Source of the DNA: CADCVQ01 sp038260305
GTDB lineage: Bacteria > Actinomycetota > Thermoleophilia > Solirubrobacterales > Solirubrobacteraceae
DNA length: 64,000 bases
Reading direction: 5' to 3'
Assembly (NCBI GenBank): GCA_038260305.1
Contig: JBBSNY010000021.1
Span: 1-64,000 of the forward strand
Numbering within the stretch: the stretch's first letter is position 1; every line of letters begins with the position of its first letter. The translations under genes and the position numbers were made by a program. This document shows positions 1 to 8,234 of this stretch, one piece after another. The notes beneath the pieces are model-generated. The model ran no database searches and was not told the origin of the DNA. It saw nothing but the letters and a program-made list of their open reading frames with translations.

Positions 1-1
1 C

Positions 2-94
2 GAAGACTTCAACGAGCGCTGGCTGCTCGAACGCCACGGCTACCGCACCCCGCGACAAGCCGCACACGCGATGCGTCAGGCCGCCATGACATGA
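2..94 (+). mobile_element. 3' end of an IS3-type transposase (partial)
   Basis: The first bases read in frame to a TGA at 92-94 and end a protein that runs off the left edge. The visible 30 residues contain FNERWLLERHGYRTP. This pattern is typical of the extreme C-terminus of IS3-family integrase-type transposases, just after the last catalytic Glu region. The catalytic DDE core is outside the window, so completeness cannot be judged. The next gene begins 29 bases later and lacks a signal peptide, which suggests this element may have landed in its 5' end. Confidence 0.65.
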
Positions 95-122
95 TCTCCA
101 CCTTCACCCACCCGAGTGTCCG

Positions 123-2417
123 GTGAACCGGGTCCGGCGCATCGGCAACGCGCGCTCAAGCCAAAACTCACGCCCGGCCTCGGGCAGCACCTACGTCATC
201 TACGGCAAGGCCGACGCGAACCCCATCGACGTCAACAGCCTCGGAGCGAGCGGCTTCCGCATCGACGGAGCCTCCGCCGGCGATCAGAGCGCCACCAGCG
301 CCACCGGCGTCGGCGACGTCAACGCCGACGGCTTCGATGACGTGGCGATCGGCGCGCCCGCCGCCACCTCCACCGGCTCAGGAGAAGCAACGCCACGAGC
401 GAGCTCTGGCAAGGCGTACATCGTCTATGGGTCCGCCGCCCCCAACGGCGTAGACCTCGCCGGACTCGGCACCGCCGGTTACGCCGTCCTGGGAGGCGTG
501 GGTGACCGGATCGGGAGCAGCATCACCACCCTCGGTGATCTCGACGGCGACTCGATCGCTGACTTCGCGATCGGCGGTCACGGCGCGTTCGTGGTCACCG
601 GGCACGACAACACCACAGACGCCATCGACCTCGCAGACCCAAGCTTGTCGGGGTGGCGCGTGGAAGCGCCTGCGGGCGCGGGCACCGACGCGGTCGTCGC
701 CGGCGGCTCAGACCTGAACGACGACTTGCTCAACGATGTGCTGGTGAGCTATCCGTCGCTGGCGCGCAGCTATCTCGTCTACACGCAAGACGGGCTCATC
801 GACAAACTGCCGCAAGCCGCCGCAGTAGACGGCGCCCCCGGTCAGCGCAGCACGCGCTACACCGCAAGCCAAACGGGCGACGCGACCGGCACATCGATTG
901 ACGCCGTCGACGTGCTGCCCGACGGACGGTCGGGCTCGATCATCGGCGCGTCAAGGTCCAGTCCCGGCGATCGCTCGGCCGCGGGCTCGGCGTTCGTCGC
1001 CGCAGCGCCGCCATCAGCGCCCGGTCCCGTCCCGATCAGCGGGACGCGGGCGACGCAGTTCGTGGCCCCGCGTCCATCCCCGGCGGCCTCGGCACCACCG
1101 GGCACGGTCGTTAGCGGGATCGTCCGCGAACCGAAGTGCGCACCAGCCGCCGGCTGGCAGTTCTTCGACGCTCCCGTCGCTGACGGTCTGGGTGGCCTGC
1201 AACCTCAGAACTTCCATTTCTACGGGTGCGTCAAGTCGAGCCTGGGCAACAAGGTGCGCAACCCACGCAACGAGGGCTGCGGAAAGAATGACCCGAAGGG
1301 CTGCAAGCAGACCAAGTTCCGTGCGCCGAACGCGTATGGATTCCAGGGCCGCATGCGCGTCCGCATGCAACTCGTCGATACCGACACGACACACATGACG
1401 ATCGTCGTGCAGCAGGGCTCGCCTGCCGACCAGGGAACCCCGATCCCCCAGGATCCCAACGACACACTCAAACGCGAGTACGCCTGGCCAATGGTCGATT
1501 CGTTCGGCACCGCGATCGGCTACATCCGCGAGATCCCCAAGCGCAAGCCGACCCCCGCCAGCGCGCCCGGAGTAACTCCTGTCGTACCTGCCGACCCAGG
1601 GGTGTCGCCGCGAACCTTCCGCATCTGGAACAGCGCCAAGAAGTTCATGGGGAGCGCGAACCCGAACATCGGGAACCTGACCGTCGAGGGACGACCGTGC
1701 GCGACAAGCGCAGCCGCTCCTGAAAGCTATGCGCTGATCTTCTTGGGCGACGGAAGTGTTGCGACCGATGTCGGCGCGCTGAACGGGAACTTCCTCACGG
1801 TCCGGGCGCTGCTGTCTCGCCGAGCACTGGCGCCAAACGCGCTGACCGGGAAGGTTGACAACGACAAGGCGATCGACGCGTACTGGGCTCCCTGCAGCAA
1901 GCCAAAAAAGCTCCCGAAGACGCTTCCCGCCCCAGCCGCATACTCGACGCCGAACTTCCAAGCCCGAAACGACTCGCTGTACCTGAGCCGCAGCGGTGCC
2001 GAGAGCCTCGGCTACGCCGATGCGTTCAACCTCGGGGGTGTCGGAACGCCGTTGCTGAACTACACGTGGCCACAGCTGGCACCGACGACAAACCGTCCGC
2101 AATACCCACCATTCACCGTCCTCACCCCGGCCCCCACAACCGTTCAGGGCGGAGGCCTGACCCGCGGCGTGATGGTCGACCGCTCCGTCCGTTACCAGGA
2201 CGGCTTCAACTACCTCGATCCCAACCTCGTGTGCAGCGTGCACGAGAACTGGAGTTGGAGTCTGATCAGCGCAAGCGGCATCTACGAGTACGTTCCGCGG
2301 AAGATCGGCGACGGCAACAGCGCACTTCCCGGACCCCGGCCCGCCGCCGCCGATCCCACCAAGCCCGACGATCCCGCGCACCGACAGATCCTGGAATCGT
2401 TTAGGCCATGCCGGTGA
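123..2417 (+). CDS. FG-GAP (integrin alpha-like) repeat protein, probably 5'-truncated
   Basis: A 764-residue protein from a GTG start. FG-GAP repeats with Ca-binding Asp loops lie near residues 60-80 (GDVNADGFDDVAIGAP) and 135-152 (GDLDGDSIADFAIGG), with a weaker one near 195-210. In this family such repeats fold as an extracellular beta-propeller. Residues from about 330 onward look unrelated to FG-GAP and I do not recognise them. FG-GAP proteins are normally exported, yet the N-terminus is Arg-rich with no signal peptide and starts directly in a repeat. An IS3-type 3' end sits immediately upstream, so the native start has probably been lost. The stop overlaps the next gene by 10 bases. Confidence 0.7.
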   Translation: MNRVRRIGNARSSQNSRPASGSTYVIYGKADANPIDVNSLGASGFRIDGASAGDQSATSATGVGDVNADGFDDVAIGAPAATSTGSGEATPRASSGKAYIVYGSAAPNGVDLAGLGTAGYAVLGGVGDRIGSSITTLGDLDGDSIADFAIGGHGAFVVTGHDNTTDAIDLADPSLSGWRVEAPAGAGTDAVVAGGSDLNDDLLNDVLVSYPSLARSYLVYTQDGLIDKLPQAAAVDGAPGQRSTRYTASQTGDATGTSIDAVDVLPDGRSGSIIGASRSSPGDRSAAGSAFVAAAPPSAPGPVPISGTRATQFVAPRPSPAASAPPGTVVSGIVREPKCAPAAGWQFFDAPVADGLGGLQPQNFHFYGCVKSSLGNKVRNPRNEGCGKNDPKGCKQTKFRAPNAYGFQGRMRVRMQLVDTDTTHMTIVVQQGSPADQGTPIPQDPNDTLKREYAWPMVDSFGTAIGYIREIPKRKPTPASAPGVTPVVPADPGVSPRTFRIWNSAKKFMGSANPNIGNLTVEGRPCATSAAAPESYALIFLGDGSVATDVGALNGNFLTVRALLSRRALAPNALTGKVDNDKAIDAYWAPCSKPKKLPKTLPAPAAYSTPNFQARNDSLYLSRSGAESLGYADAFNLGGVGTPLLNYTWPQLAPTTNRPQYPPFTVLTPAPTTVQGGGLTRGVMVDRSVRYQDGFNYLDPNLVCSVHENWSWSLISASGIYEYVPRKIGDGNSALPGPRPAAADPTKPDDPAHRQILESFRPCR

Positions 2418-3142
2418 GCTGGAGAGCGCTGGCGCTTGCCGTGATGACGCTCACGACGCTTACGCTGGCTCTGCTCGCGGGGCCATCGACAGCCGGTCGT
2501 CGGCCAGGACTCTGCGGCCATCACAATGTTCATGTCCTCGCCCAGCGCGGCGCCGTCGCCATCTACGTCTATCGCGGTGCCGGGGGCTTGGCGGTTACGC
2601 AAGTGTGTGCGAGGGGCAAGGCGTCGATCGTCGCTGAGGCACCAGCAGAAGCGGTGCAACCCACATCGATCGCGATCACCGACAATGCAGTCGGCTACGC
2701 GACAGAGGTCTGCGATCCTCAAGAGCAGGGTCTGCAGCGTTCGCCATGCATCACGATCGTGGGACGAAACGGTGGTCGCGTCGCGACGATCACGTCCGCT
2801 GTCGATCCGACGCCACCGCGCAGCCAGATCACCCGACTACGGATCGCAGCAAGCGGAGCATTCGCCTGGATCAGCTGCCACCGCAAGGGACCAAAGGCAG
2901 GCGAAGCCGACCCCGCGACGCAGCCCGGGTGCCTGACCACCGGGCGCAGACACTACGTCTACGCGTTGCCGGCTGACGCTCCCGACCGCAGCACGCCCGT
3001 ACTACTGGCATCGGCCACCGGCATCTCACCGCGAAGACTGTCGATCGGTAAGCGCCGCGTCACTTGGCGGGTCGGCAAGCGGCTGCGCAGCGCGCCGATC
3101 CCGCCATCAAACTCAACCCCAGCGACCGCTTCGCCAAAGTAG
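2408..3142 (+). CDS. secreted protein of unknown function
   Basis: A 244-residue protein starting at ATG 2408, inside the last codons of the FG-GAP gene, so the two are probably translationally coupled. The N-terminus has a short charged segment, a hydrophobic stretch (residues 8-25) and an AGPSTAG-like cleavage region, which predicts a Sec signal peptide. The mature part has several Cys residues and no motif I recognise. It probably acts outside the membrane together with its upstream neighbour. Confidence 0.7.
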   Translation: MPVSWRALALAVMTLTTLTLALLAGPSTAGRRPGLCGHHNVHVLAQRGAVAIYVYRGAGGLAVTQVCARGKASIVAEAPAEAVQPTSIAITDNAVGYATEVCDPQEQGLQRSPCITIVGRNGGRVATITSAVDPTPPRSQITRLRIAASGAFAWISCHRKGPKAGEADPATQPGCLTTGRRHYVYALPADAPDRSTPVLLASATGISPRRLSIGKRRVTWRVGKRLRSAPIPPSNSTPATASPK

Positions 3143-3184
3143 CTTCGCTTCCCGCTGCCCCCCATCGGCTGGCCCCCGTCCGTG

Positions 3185-3330
3185 CGTCACTTGTGACGTG
3201 CCGGCGAGACCTAGCGATGTACGTGATAACGGACTATTATCACGTACCTCATGGATTGGGCGGCTAGCAGGCGCAAAGGATTCAACGGCGCCGTTGCCGC
3301 GCCACTCCCTCACGTTATCCGGTACATCGC
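3185..3330. repeat. candidate tyrosine-recombinase resolution site
   Basis: An exact 11-bp inverted repeat with a 7-bp spacer lies at 3219-3229 / 3237-3247 (GTACGTGATAA and its complement). An extended half-site, GCGATGTAC-NN-GATAACG, at 3214-3231 recurs in inverted orientation at 3313-3330 with 16 of 18 bases identical. A further perfect 6-2-6 inverted repeat (CGTCAC-TT-GTGACG) lies at 3185-3198. Core arms of 11 bp around a short spacer, plus accessory arm sites beside a tyrosine recombinase gene, match the layout of internal resolution sites in Tn3-family elements that use TnpI-type recombinases. The assignment is inference from layout. Confidence 0.6.
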
Positions 3331-3345
3331 CGGAGCGGCGCCGTC

Positions 3346-4284
3346 ATGTCGGCCGCGGACGTGACCGCGATCGGGCGCTCCGGGGTCACGCTCCAGGCGG
3401 CCGCCGATGCATTCCTGTCCTCGCCGCGGTGCGAGAACGCCAACACCCGGCGCGCCTACGCGAGCGTGATCGACAAGATCATCGGCGAGCTCGGGAGCGC
3501 TCGCGGCCTGGCCGACGTCTCTGACTCCGAGATCCCCCAGGTCCTCGAGCGGCTCTGGGCCACCGCCGGCGAGTCGACGTGGAACCGCAACCGCGCCGCT
3601 GTCAACGCCTGGCTGACGTGGTGCCACGACAGGCAAGGCTGGCCCGGACCGGCGCTGCCCGGCAGCTGCGAGCGGCGCCGCGAGCACGTCGACGCCACCA
3701 AGGACCTGCCGAAGGCCGCGATCGAGCGACAGCTCTCACGCCGCGACGTTCCGCTCCGCGAGAAGACGCTCTGGCGAATGCTCTACGAGACGGCCGCGCG
3801 CGCCAGCGAGATCCTCGCGCTCAACGTCGAGCAGCTCGACCTCGAGAACCGGCGGGCACCGATCCGCTCCAAAGGCGGCGAGACCGAATGGGTCTACTGG
3901 GGAACCGGCACGGCGCACCTCCTCCCCCGGCTCCTGCGGCTACCCGACGGGTCAACCCGAACACGCGGTCCGCTGTTCCTCGCGAGTCGCAAGCCCGTGC
4001 CCGCCCGCCGGCCCAGGGCGAGCGACGTCTGTACCGACACCGGCCACGCCCGGCTCGGCTACGACCGCGCCCGCATCCTCCTGCAGACCGCCACCGGATG
4101 GCAGCTCCACCAGCTCCGCCACTCCGCCGCCACCCACCTCGGCGAACAGAGCGTCCCACTGCAGCTGATCATGGCCAAAACCCGCCACAAGTCGCCCCGC
4201 ACAGCGATGCGCTATGTCAACCCCGGGCCCGCCGCCGTCGCCCAGATCACCGAGCTCCTGGACCCGCCCCGCCGGGTTCAATAG
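3346..4284 (+). CDS. tyrosine recombinase (TnpI/Xer-like)
   Basis: A 312-residue site-specific recombinase. A core-binding SAM-like domain covers about residues 14-110 and the catalytic domain about 120-305. Catalytic residues are visible in order: Arg152 (ARASE), Lys176 (SKGGE), His255 and Arg258 (HQLRHSAATH), His281 and Tyr290 (MRYVNPG). It should cut and rejoin DNA through a 3'-phosphotyrosine. It starts 16 bases after a candidate resolution site and ends 35 bases before a 38-bp Tn3-type end. It is therefore probably the resolvase of a Tn3-family transposon that has lost its transposase. A free-standing Xer/integrase is the alternative. Confidence 0.88.
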   Translation: MSAADVTAIGRSGVTLQAAADAFLSSPRCENANTRRAYASVIDKIIGELGSARGLADVSDSEIPQVLERLWATAGESTWNRNRAAVNAWLTWCHDRQGWPGPALPGSCERRREHVDATKDLPKAAIERQLSRRDVPLREKTLWRMLYETAARASEILALNVEQLDLENRRAPIRSKGGETEWVYWGTGTAHLLPRLLRLPDGSTRTRGPLFLASRKPVPARRPRASDVCTDTGHARLGYDRARILLQTATGWQLHQLRHSAATHLGEQSVPLQLIMAKTRHKSPRTAMRYVNPGPAAVAQITELLDPPRRVQ

Positions 4285-4319
4285 CCGCCTCGCGGCCCGC
4301 CTCGACCGGCGCCGCCGTC

Positions 4320-4357
4320 CTTAGCGGGACTTTTCGTTCCGTTGTTCCCCAAACCCC
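4320..4357 (-). repeat. 38-bp Tn3-family terminal inverted repeat (right end)
   Basis: Read on the minus strand this is exactly 38 bases, beginning GGGG and ending TAAG, with the internal GGAACGAAAA block typical of Tn3-family ends. The outer GGGG lies on the right, so the element extends leftward and includes the tyrosine recombinase. No matching left end was found in the window. Confidence 0.8.
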
Positions 4358-4385
4358 TGCTCTTCTCGGGCTGATCCGCGGTCTG

Positions 4386-4613
4386 CTAATGCGTTGCGCT
4401 TGGGCGAATGCGACGAGCGGCCATCTCGGCAGCCACGAGCACGACGGCGACGATTGGCATGAGGGCGGCTGCCGTGGAGGGCGAGACGCCATGTCCCCAA
4501 AGCACCAGCGGGGCCGCTGCGATTGGAAGCAGGCTGAGCCAGGCTCGCGCGCTGGCCGCCCCGACGACCGCGAGAACAATCGACACCACGACGTATTGCG
4601 TAAGGGCGTCCAT
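4386..4613 (-). CDS. small two- to three-helix membrane protein
   Basis: A 75-residue protein from ATG at 4613 (MDALTQYVVVSIVLAVVGAA). It has two to three hydrophobic segments (residues 7-23, 28-42, 48-65) and a basic C-terminal tail (AARRIRPSATH). No family is recognised. It lies 105 bases downstream of a secreted-protein gene on the same strand and may be the last gene of that unit. Confidence 0.55.
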   Translation of the reverse strand: MDALTQYVVVSIVLAVVGAASARAWLSLLPIAAAPLVLWGHGVSPSTAAALMPIVAVVLVAAEMAARRIRPSATH

Positions 4614-4717
4614 CTTCAGGACGTTACCGCAATCCGGGTGGCGCGTCCACGCAATAGCGCGGACGACACGGGCTGGCGGTCTCTTGCCCGCCAGCCCGGT
4701 CATGTCATTGTGTCGCG

Positions 4718-5404
4718 CTAGAGCGTGACGGGGCCGCAGGTTGCGGTTGCGGTATCGAGCGGGAGCTGCAGGCCGAGCGACTGCGTCGCACCGGTCGCGT
4801 CGGTCCACTGCACCGAGTCGGGAATGCCGCTTGTGATTGGGACAGTCGTGAAGAACGCGTTGTCGGCGATGCTGATCGGAGTCTTCGTTCCGGCGCGCAC
4901 GACAGCGAGGTTCTTGATGCCGTCCGGGGCGATCCCCGAGAGAGCAATCATGCCCTGCGGGATCTGACCGCACTGCGAGACGTCGAGCTGCGGGCGGGAG
5001 TCCTCGAGCTGATGCTCGTCGACGCAGGTTGATCCGACGTCCTGTCCGCCGAGACACACGTACCCGTTGCCCGGAACGAGGTACAGCGGGTGACCCGCGA
5101 TACCGGTGCCAACGCGACGCGCAAGCGATGCGTTGAGTCCGAACCGACGGGAAGGCGAGCTCATCAACGGACCACGAAGCTGCGCCATGTCGCTGGTGCT
5201 GAGGTCGGCGGCCGTCTTGAAGGCGCCGAGCTGTCGTGTCGCGACGGGCGACACCCGCGTGGCCGCCGGCGTGCTCTCGGGCAGGGCTTTCGACGGCGTA
5301 CCGGTGGTCGGCGTGTCCTGCGCGCCGGCCCAGGCAATCCCGAGGGCACCGAAACACGTCATGACGACGGCACCGAGCGCGACCTTGTTGTGTCGTAGAA
5401 CCAT
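4718..5404 (-). CDS. secreted protein of unknown function
   Basis: A 228-residue protein starting at ATG 5404, followed by a typical signal peptide (LRHNKVALGAVVMTCFGALG, cleavage near AWAGA). The mature part has paired Cys residues (YVCLGG, STCVDE, SQCGQ, ATCGP) that could form disulfides, so it is probably exported and oxidised. No family is recognised. An alternative in-frame ATG at 5428 would add eight residues: the start region, with its AGGACT ribosome site, is duplicated in tandem. It follows the secreted protein at 5459-5896 by 55 bases and is probably co-transcribed with it. Confidence 0.7.
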   Translation of the reverse strand: MVLRHNKVALGAVVMTCFGALGIAWAGAQDTPTTGTPSKALPESTPAATRVSPVATRQLGAFKTAADLSTSDMAQLRGPLMSSPSRRFGLNASLARRVGTGIAGHPLYLVPGNGYVCLGGQDVGSTCVDEHQLEDSRPQLDVSQCGQIPQGMIALSGIAPDGIKNLAVVRAGTKTPISIADNAFFTTVPITSGIPDSVQWTDATGATQSLGLQLPLDTATATCGPVTL

Positions 5405-5441
5405 TTTGTAAAGTCCTCGTAGAACCATCTTGCAGAGTCCT
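5394..5441 (-). repeat. tandem 24-bp duplication of ribosome site and start codon
   Basis: Two adjacent 24-bp units (5394-5417 and 5418-5441) are nearly identical. On the minus strand each carries AGGACT, a short spacer, and ATGGTTCTACG. Because 24 is a multiple of three, both ATG codons are in frame, so the gene has two equivalent initiation sites eight codons apart. Confidence 0.9.
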
Positions 5442-5458
5442 TTCAGTCGGTCGGGTGC

Positions 5459-5896
5459 TTACGCCGTCTTGGCGTAGCCCCACAGAGTCGTGTTCGCCCA
5501 GCCCGAGCCGCTGGTCGCGAAGGCCCGCTTCGTCCACGATGCGACGGCGCCTGTGAGATCTGCGCCAGAGTCCACGTAGCCGTTGCCGTAGTGCACTCGG
5601 CTGCTCAACAGCTCACCGTTGGAGGTGTCGCCGTGGTAGACACGCTCGTAGAACGGCTGGCCGTAGTTGTTGTTGACGACAGAGCACCAGGCTTCGTTGT
5701 AGATCCAGGTGTGGCCATTTGGGTTATGGGGGCAGTGATCGCCCGGAACAACGTAGGTGCCATTTACGCTGCAGATGAACTCGTCGTAGTAGGCATCTGC
5801 GCGAGTGGCATGCGCGAGCGTGAGCGCCAGCGTGCAGGCCGAAAGACAGAGCAGAGCTGCAAGCCGGCTTGCATGCCGGCCGAGGGGAATCGACAT
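5459..5896 (-). CDS. small secreted protein of unknown function
   Basis: A 145-residue protein with a clear signal peptide (hydrophobic residues about 11-29, cleavage near ATRADA). The mature part is rich in Asn, Tyr, Trp and Gly with Cys residues at ICSV, HCPH and WCSV. A GGGAGA ribosome site precedes ATG 5896. It resembles in style the broken secreted gene at 7477-7832, but I cannot show homology by eye. It is the first gene of a probable three-gene minus-strand unit running to 4386. Confidence 0.65.
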   Translation of the reverse strand: MSIPLGRHASRLAALLCLSACTLALTLAHATRADAYYDEFICSVNGTYVVPGDHCPHNPNGHTWIYNEAWCSVVNNNYGQPFYERVYHGDTSNGELLSSRVHYGNGYVDSGADLTGAVASWTKRAFATSGSGWANTTLWGYAKTA

Positions 5897-6032
5897 TTCT
5901 CTCCCTTGGTCATCGCGGACTTCCGTATTGTCCGCTCAGCAAGTAGGCGTGCTCTCGTCGTGAACGGTGTTCCTTTGGACCGAACGAGTTCTCAGTCTGC
6001 AGTTCGTCGGCGCGATCGTCCTGCGACGGCGC

Positions 6033-6146
6033 TTGACGAGATCTTCGCGCCGAGGCGAGCACATCAACCCGTTCGGGCACTACGGCTTCGACACCCAGCG
6101 GGGCCCCGCGAAGGGCCGGCTGCGCCGAGTCCGTCCCGCGGACTAC
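6033..6146 (+). pseudogene. fragment of a Tn3-family transposase C-terminus
   Basis: The plus-strand frame reads RRGEHINPFGHYGFD, resembling the conserved tail of Tn3-family TnpA proteins (…SP…HIN..GHY.F). It ends about 50 bases before a 38-bp Tn3-type end in the orientation expected for the 3' end of tnpA. Nothing upstream in this frame continues the protein. The identification rests on a short match. Confidence 0.42.
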
Positions 6147-6193
6147 AGCTCACGCGCGACCGCGGCGACTCAGAGGCGACACGGCGCCTAACG

Positions 6194-6231
6194 CTTAGCG
6201 TTGTCCGACGCGGACTTGTGGTCGGAACCCC
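6194..6231 (-). repeat. 38-bp Tn3-family terminal inverted repeat (right end)
   Basis: On the minus strand it begins GGGGTTCCGAC and ends CGCTAAG, exactly 38 bases. It differs from the copy at 8914-8951 at 4 positions and has the same orientation. The element it ended lay to the left. Confidence 0.8.
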
Positions 6232-6416
6232 GCCCGGCCGCCACCCGCACCCCGAACCACATCGAACACCAACGGCCACGCGCCACGATCACTCCTGCCG
6301 ACTTGACAAACACCCCACCCATATCAGCGTGCGTTCCTGTTCCGTTGCTACCGGAGGGCCGAGGCTATGTGACGTGCCGGCGAGTATCCGGTGAAGGACG
6401 TCGCCCGTTGGGAACG

Positions 6417-6779
6417 TCAGTCGTCCCGGACGTGTGGCTGCGACGTGTGCTTTGCAATCAGCACGCCAGCTCCCAGCGCCGCCGCTGCCACGAGTGCGGG
6501 TGCGAGTGCGAGGATCACGCCGCCAACGACGCCGGTCTCGTCATCGCGGACCACCACGCCGATCGCAAGCCACCCGACCGCGAGCGCAGGCGCCCAGCCT
6601 TCGGCGATGAAGTAGCCAGCGACCGCCCCGGTCACGACCAGTGCGACGATCACGACGATCCCGCCCGACTCGTCTCCGGCTGCTGCAAACGCAATCGCGA
6701 GGCCGACGTAGACGACCGCGGCAACGACGCGCCGGCCGACCCTCCGTGGAGAAGCCTGCCGGCGGGTGGCGCTCAACAT
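6417..6779 (-). CDS. small four-helix membrane protein
   Basis: A 120-residue protein with an Arg-rich N-terminus (residues 1-17) and four predicted membrane helices (about 18-34, 40-57, 62-76, 83-107). No family is recognised. Its start overlaps the end of the preceding gene by 7 bases, which argues for translational coupling with that secreted protein. Confidence 0.6.
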   Translation of the reverse strand: MLSATRRQASPRRVGRRVVAAVVYVGLAIAFAAAGDESGGIVVIVALVVTGAVAGYFIAEGWAPALAVGWLAIGVVVRDDETGVVGGVILALAPALVAAAALGAGVLIAKHTSQPHVRDD

Positions 6780-7465
6780 GCTAGGCCTCCTGTCATTGCG
6801 TTCGACGCCGGGTCCGGCAGGTTGTCACGGACATCCACCGGCGCTCCCCCGTGCAGGCCCTGGAGCGACTCGGCGGCCTTCCGGACAAGGTCGGGATCCT
6901 GGCCCCACACCACCACGGTAGCGTCCCCGGTGTAGATCTCGATCCGATCACCGTCGTCGAAGATCGCTGCCGGCACGCCCCGAATACGGGTCAGGTCGTA
7001 GGGGTAGACGGCGCCGTCGGGCGCGGGATAGCGCTTGTAAAGCGACAGGTTGCGTTCGCACGCCGGGAAATTTTGTACCGAGACCGGATCCGCGCATCCG
7101 CTGTCGAGCCCAGCGGGCTGCTCACAGGTTCCGTACGAGTACGTCTTCGTGTTCTGGCGAAGGGCTGGTGCGCCGACGGCGATCGCGGTTGCGTCTGGCG
7201 CCTTGCACTCGCGTTTCACGGCGGTCAGTGACAACTGACCGAAGTCGTGGCCGAGCGAGTAGGTGTCGAAATTCGCGGCCCCGTCGGACGGGCAGCCCTT
7301 CAACCCCCCGCCCGCAGCGGCGTCTCGTGCGGTCACCGTTCCTACTTTCGTCCCCGGACCCGGGGGTGCGTTGGAGGGCGGGTTAGCGCCTCCGCCGACG
7401 GCGAGGGCCGCGGCCGCGAGCACCAGGCCAGACGCCCCGGCAAGCAGTCCAATGAGTTTACGCAT
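6773..7465 (-). CDS. secreted or membrane-anchored protein of unknown function
   Basis: A 230-residue protein from ATG 7465, chosen because a strong AGGAGAA site precedes it and a signal peptide follows (MRKLIGLLAGASGLVLAAAA). The mature part has a Pro/Gly-rich linker and then a domain with several Cys residues (LKGCPSD, KRECKAP, GTCEQP, SGCADP, PACERN). The C-terminal third (IFDDGDRIEIYTGDATVVVWGQDPDLVRKAAESL) looks like a compact alpha/beta fold. Function unknown. It is the middle of a three-gene unit with 7477-7832 and 6417-6779. Confidence 0.65.
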   Translation of the reverse strand: MRKLIGLLAGASGLVLAAAALAVGGGANPPSNAPPGPGTKVGTVTARDAAAGGGLKGCPSDGAANFDTYSLGHDFGQLSLTAVKRECKAPDATAIAVGAPALRQNTKTYSYGTCEQPAGLDSGCADPVSVQNFPACERNLSLYKRYPAPDGAVYPYDLTRIRGVPAAIFDDGDRIEIYTGDATVVVWGQDPDLVRKAAESLQGLHGGAPVDVRDNLPDPASNAMTGGLAC

Positions 7466-7476
7466 CGTGGGTTCTC

Positions 7477-7832
7477 CTAGCCGATGTTTGACCAGCCGAC
7501 CCAGCCGTCGGCCGAGGTGTACGAGCCGTTGCACTGATGTTGCGGCTGCGAATTGCCCCACCACTGCCACGTGTACGCGAAGCCGTGGGTATACATCGCG
7601 CTCATGATGATGTTGCGAGGCCCGTTGAAATCGTCAGCGATGTGCCTGGGCACCGCGCCACAGCCCGGCCATGTCACCGTGTCGAGCCCGAGTTGAACGC
7701 GGCTTGGGTCGGTGCGGCGCATGCGAGCCCCACAAGTACGATGGTCAGACTCGGGGCGATGGCACCGAGTCGGCGGCCGCGCGTACGCGGTGTGTCAGAT
7801 TGCGCCCTTCGGTTGTGACGATACTGAGCCAT
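7477..7832 (-). pseudogene. small secreted protein broken by a frameshift
   Basis: From ATG 7832 the frame encodes a signal peptide (LGAIAPSLTIVLVGLACAAP, then TQAAF) but stops at TGA 7674-7676 after 52 codons. A second frame of the same strand continues with a plausible mature domain (TVTWPGCG…DDFNGPRN…WVGWSNIG) to a stop at 7477. A single frame change between 7674 and 7720 would join them, so this is either a pseudogene or a sequencing error. It lies 12 bases upstream of the next gene of the unit. Confidence 0.6.
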
Positions 7833-8009
7833 GCATCGACTCCTGAGTCGTGGTTGCTAGTGCTATGAGCGGATCCGGTCGTCGCCACGATGCGGTGGCG
7901 GGAGCGTCGTGTGTGAGGAGGCGCTCATCTGCGGTCCCTATCGGCACGCATCCGCTCGCGCCTCATGGTGCTATGTGCGCAACCCACTCCGTAGTTGTCC
8001 GTAGATGAC

Positions 8010-8037
8010 GTAGGAAGGCGGGTCAAACTGTTCTTAC
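8010..8037 (-). promoter_or_regulatory. GTAAGA-N16-TCCTAC motif (weak outlier copy)
   Basis: The -35-like GTAAGA (8037-8032) is followed after 16 bases by TCCTAC (8015-8010). This fits the window-wide motif only partly. No clear gene follows. Confidence 0.25.
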
Positions 8038-8083
8038 GTCCCCCGCGACGTTGCGCGTCCGCCCAACGAGACGACGAGGGTTT

Positions 8084-8234
8084 CAGCTTGGTCACCTCGC
8101 CGAGCAGCCCGTCGGAGCCGACGACCTCCTTCGTCGGTGCGCCCACCCGCAAGCAGCCCGTCGATCAGTTCGTCACTGAGCTGGCTACAGACATCCTCGA
8201 GCAGCGCGGTCGGCGGCGCGCCGCGCACGCTCAT
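8084..8234 (-). pseudogene. IS256-type (mutator) transposase N-terminal fragment, frameshifted
   Basis: On the minus strand one frame reads SQLSDELIDGLLAGGRTDE (to about 8130). The next frame continues EVVGSDGLLGEVTKL (8128-8084). Together they match the N-terminus of IS256-family transposases, in which such a segment precedes the Gly-Pro-Asp-Gly-Leu-Leu motif. One frame change separates the two parts and homology stops after about 50 residues. The catalytic DDE domain is absent. Confidence 0.65.

Larger units (their letters stand above)
5897..6416. other. transposon scar without intact genes
   Basis: These 520 bases hold a likely Tn3 transposase C-terminal fragment and a Tn3-type end, listed separately. 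A 17-bp exact repeat (TGTGACGTGCCGGCGAG, 6368-6384) is also present at 3192-3208 beside the tyrosine-recombinase site. I see no convincing complete gene here. Confidence 0.6.

Noticed and set aside
1014..2381. 455-codon minus-strand open frame inside the FG-GAP gene
   Set aside because: Arg/Gly-rich shadow of a real gene with no recognisable motif; the plus strand shows clear FG-GAP repeats.
6192..6204. 13-bp palindrome AACGCTTAGCGTT as an operator
   Set aside because: It is produced by the inner end of the Tn3-type repeat plus flanking bases and occurs at both such ends; no regulated gene lies next to it.
6188..6231. attC-like (integron cassette) site
   Set aside because: A GCCTAAC box is present, but the matching GTTRRRY box and integrase gene are not. 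The 38-bp Tn3-type end explains the sequence and its second copy better.
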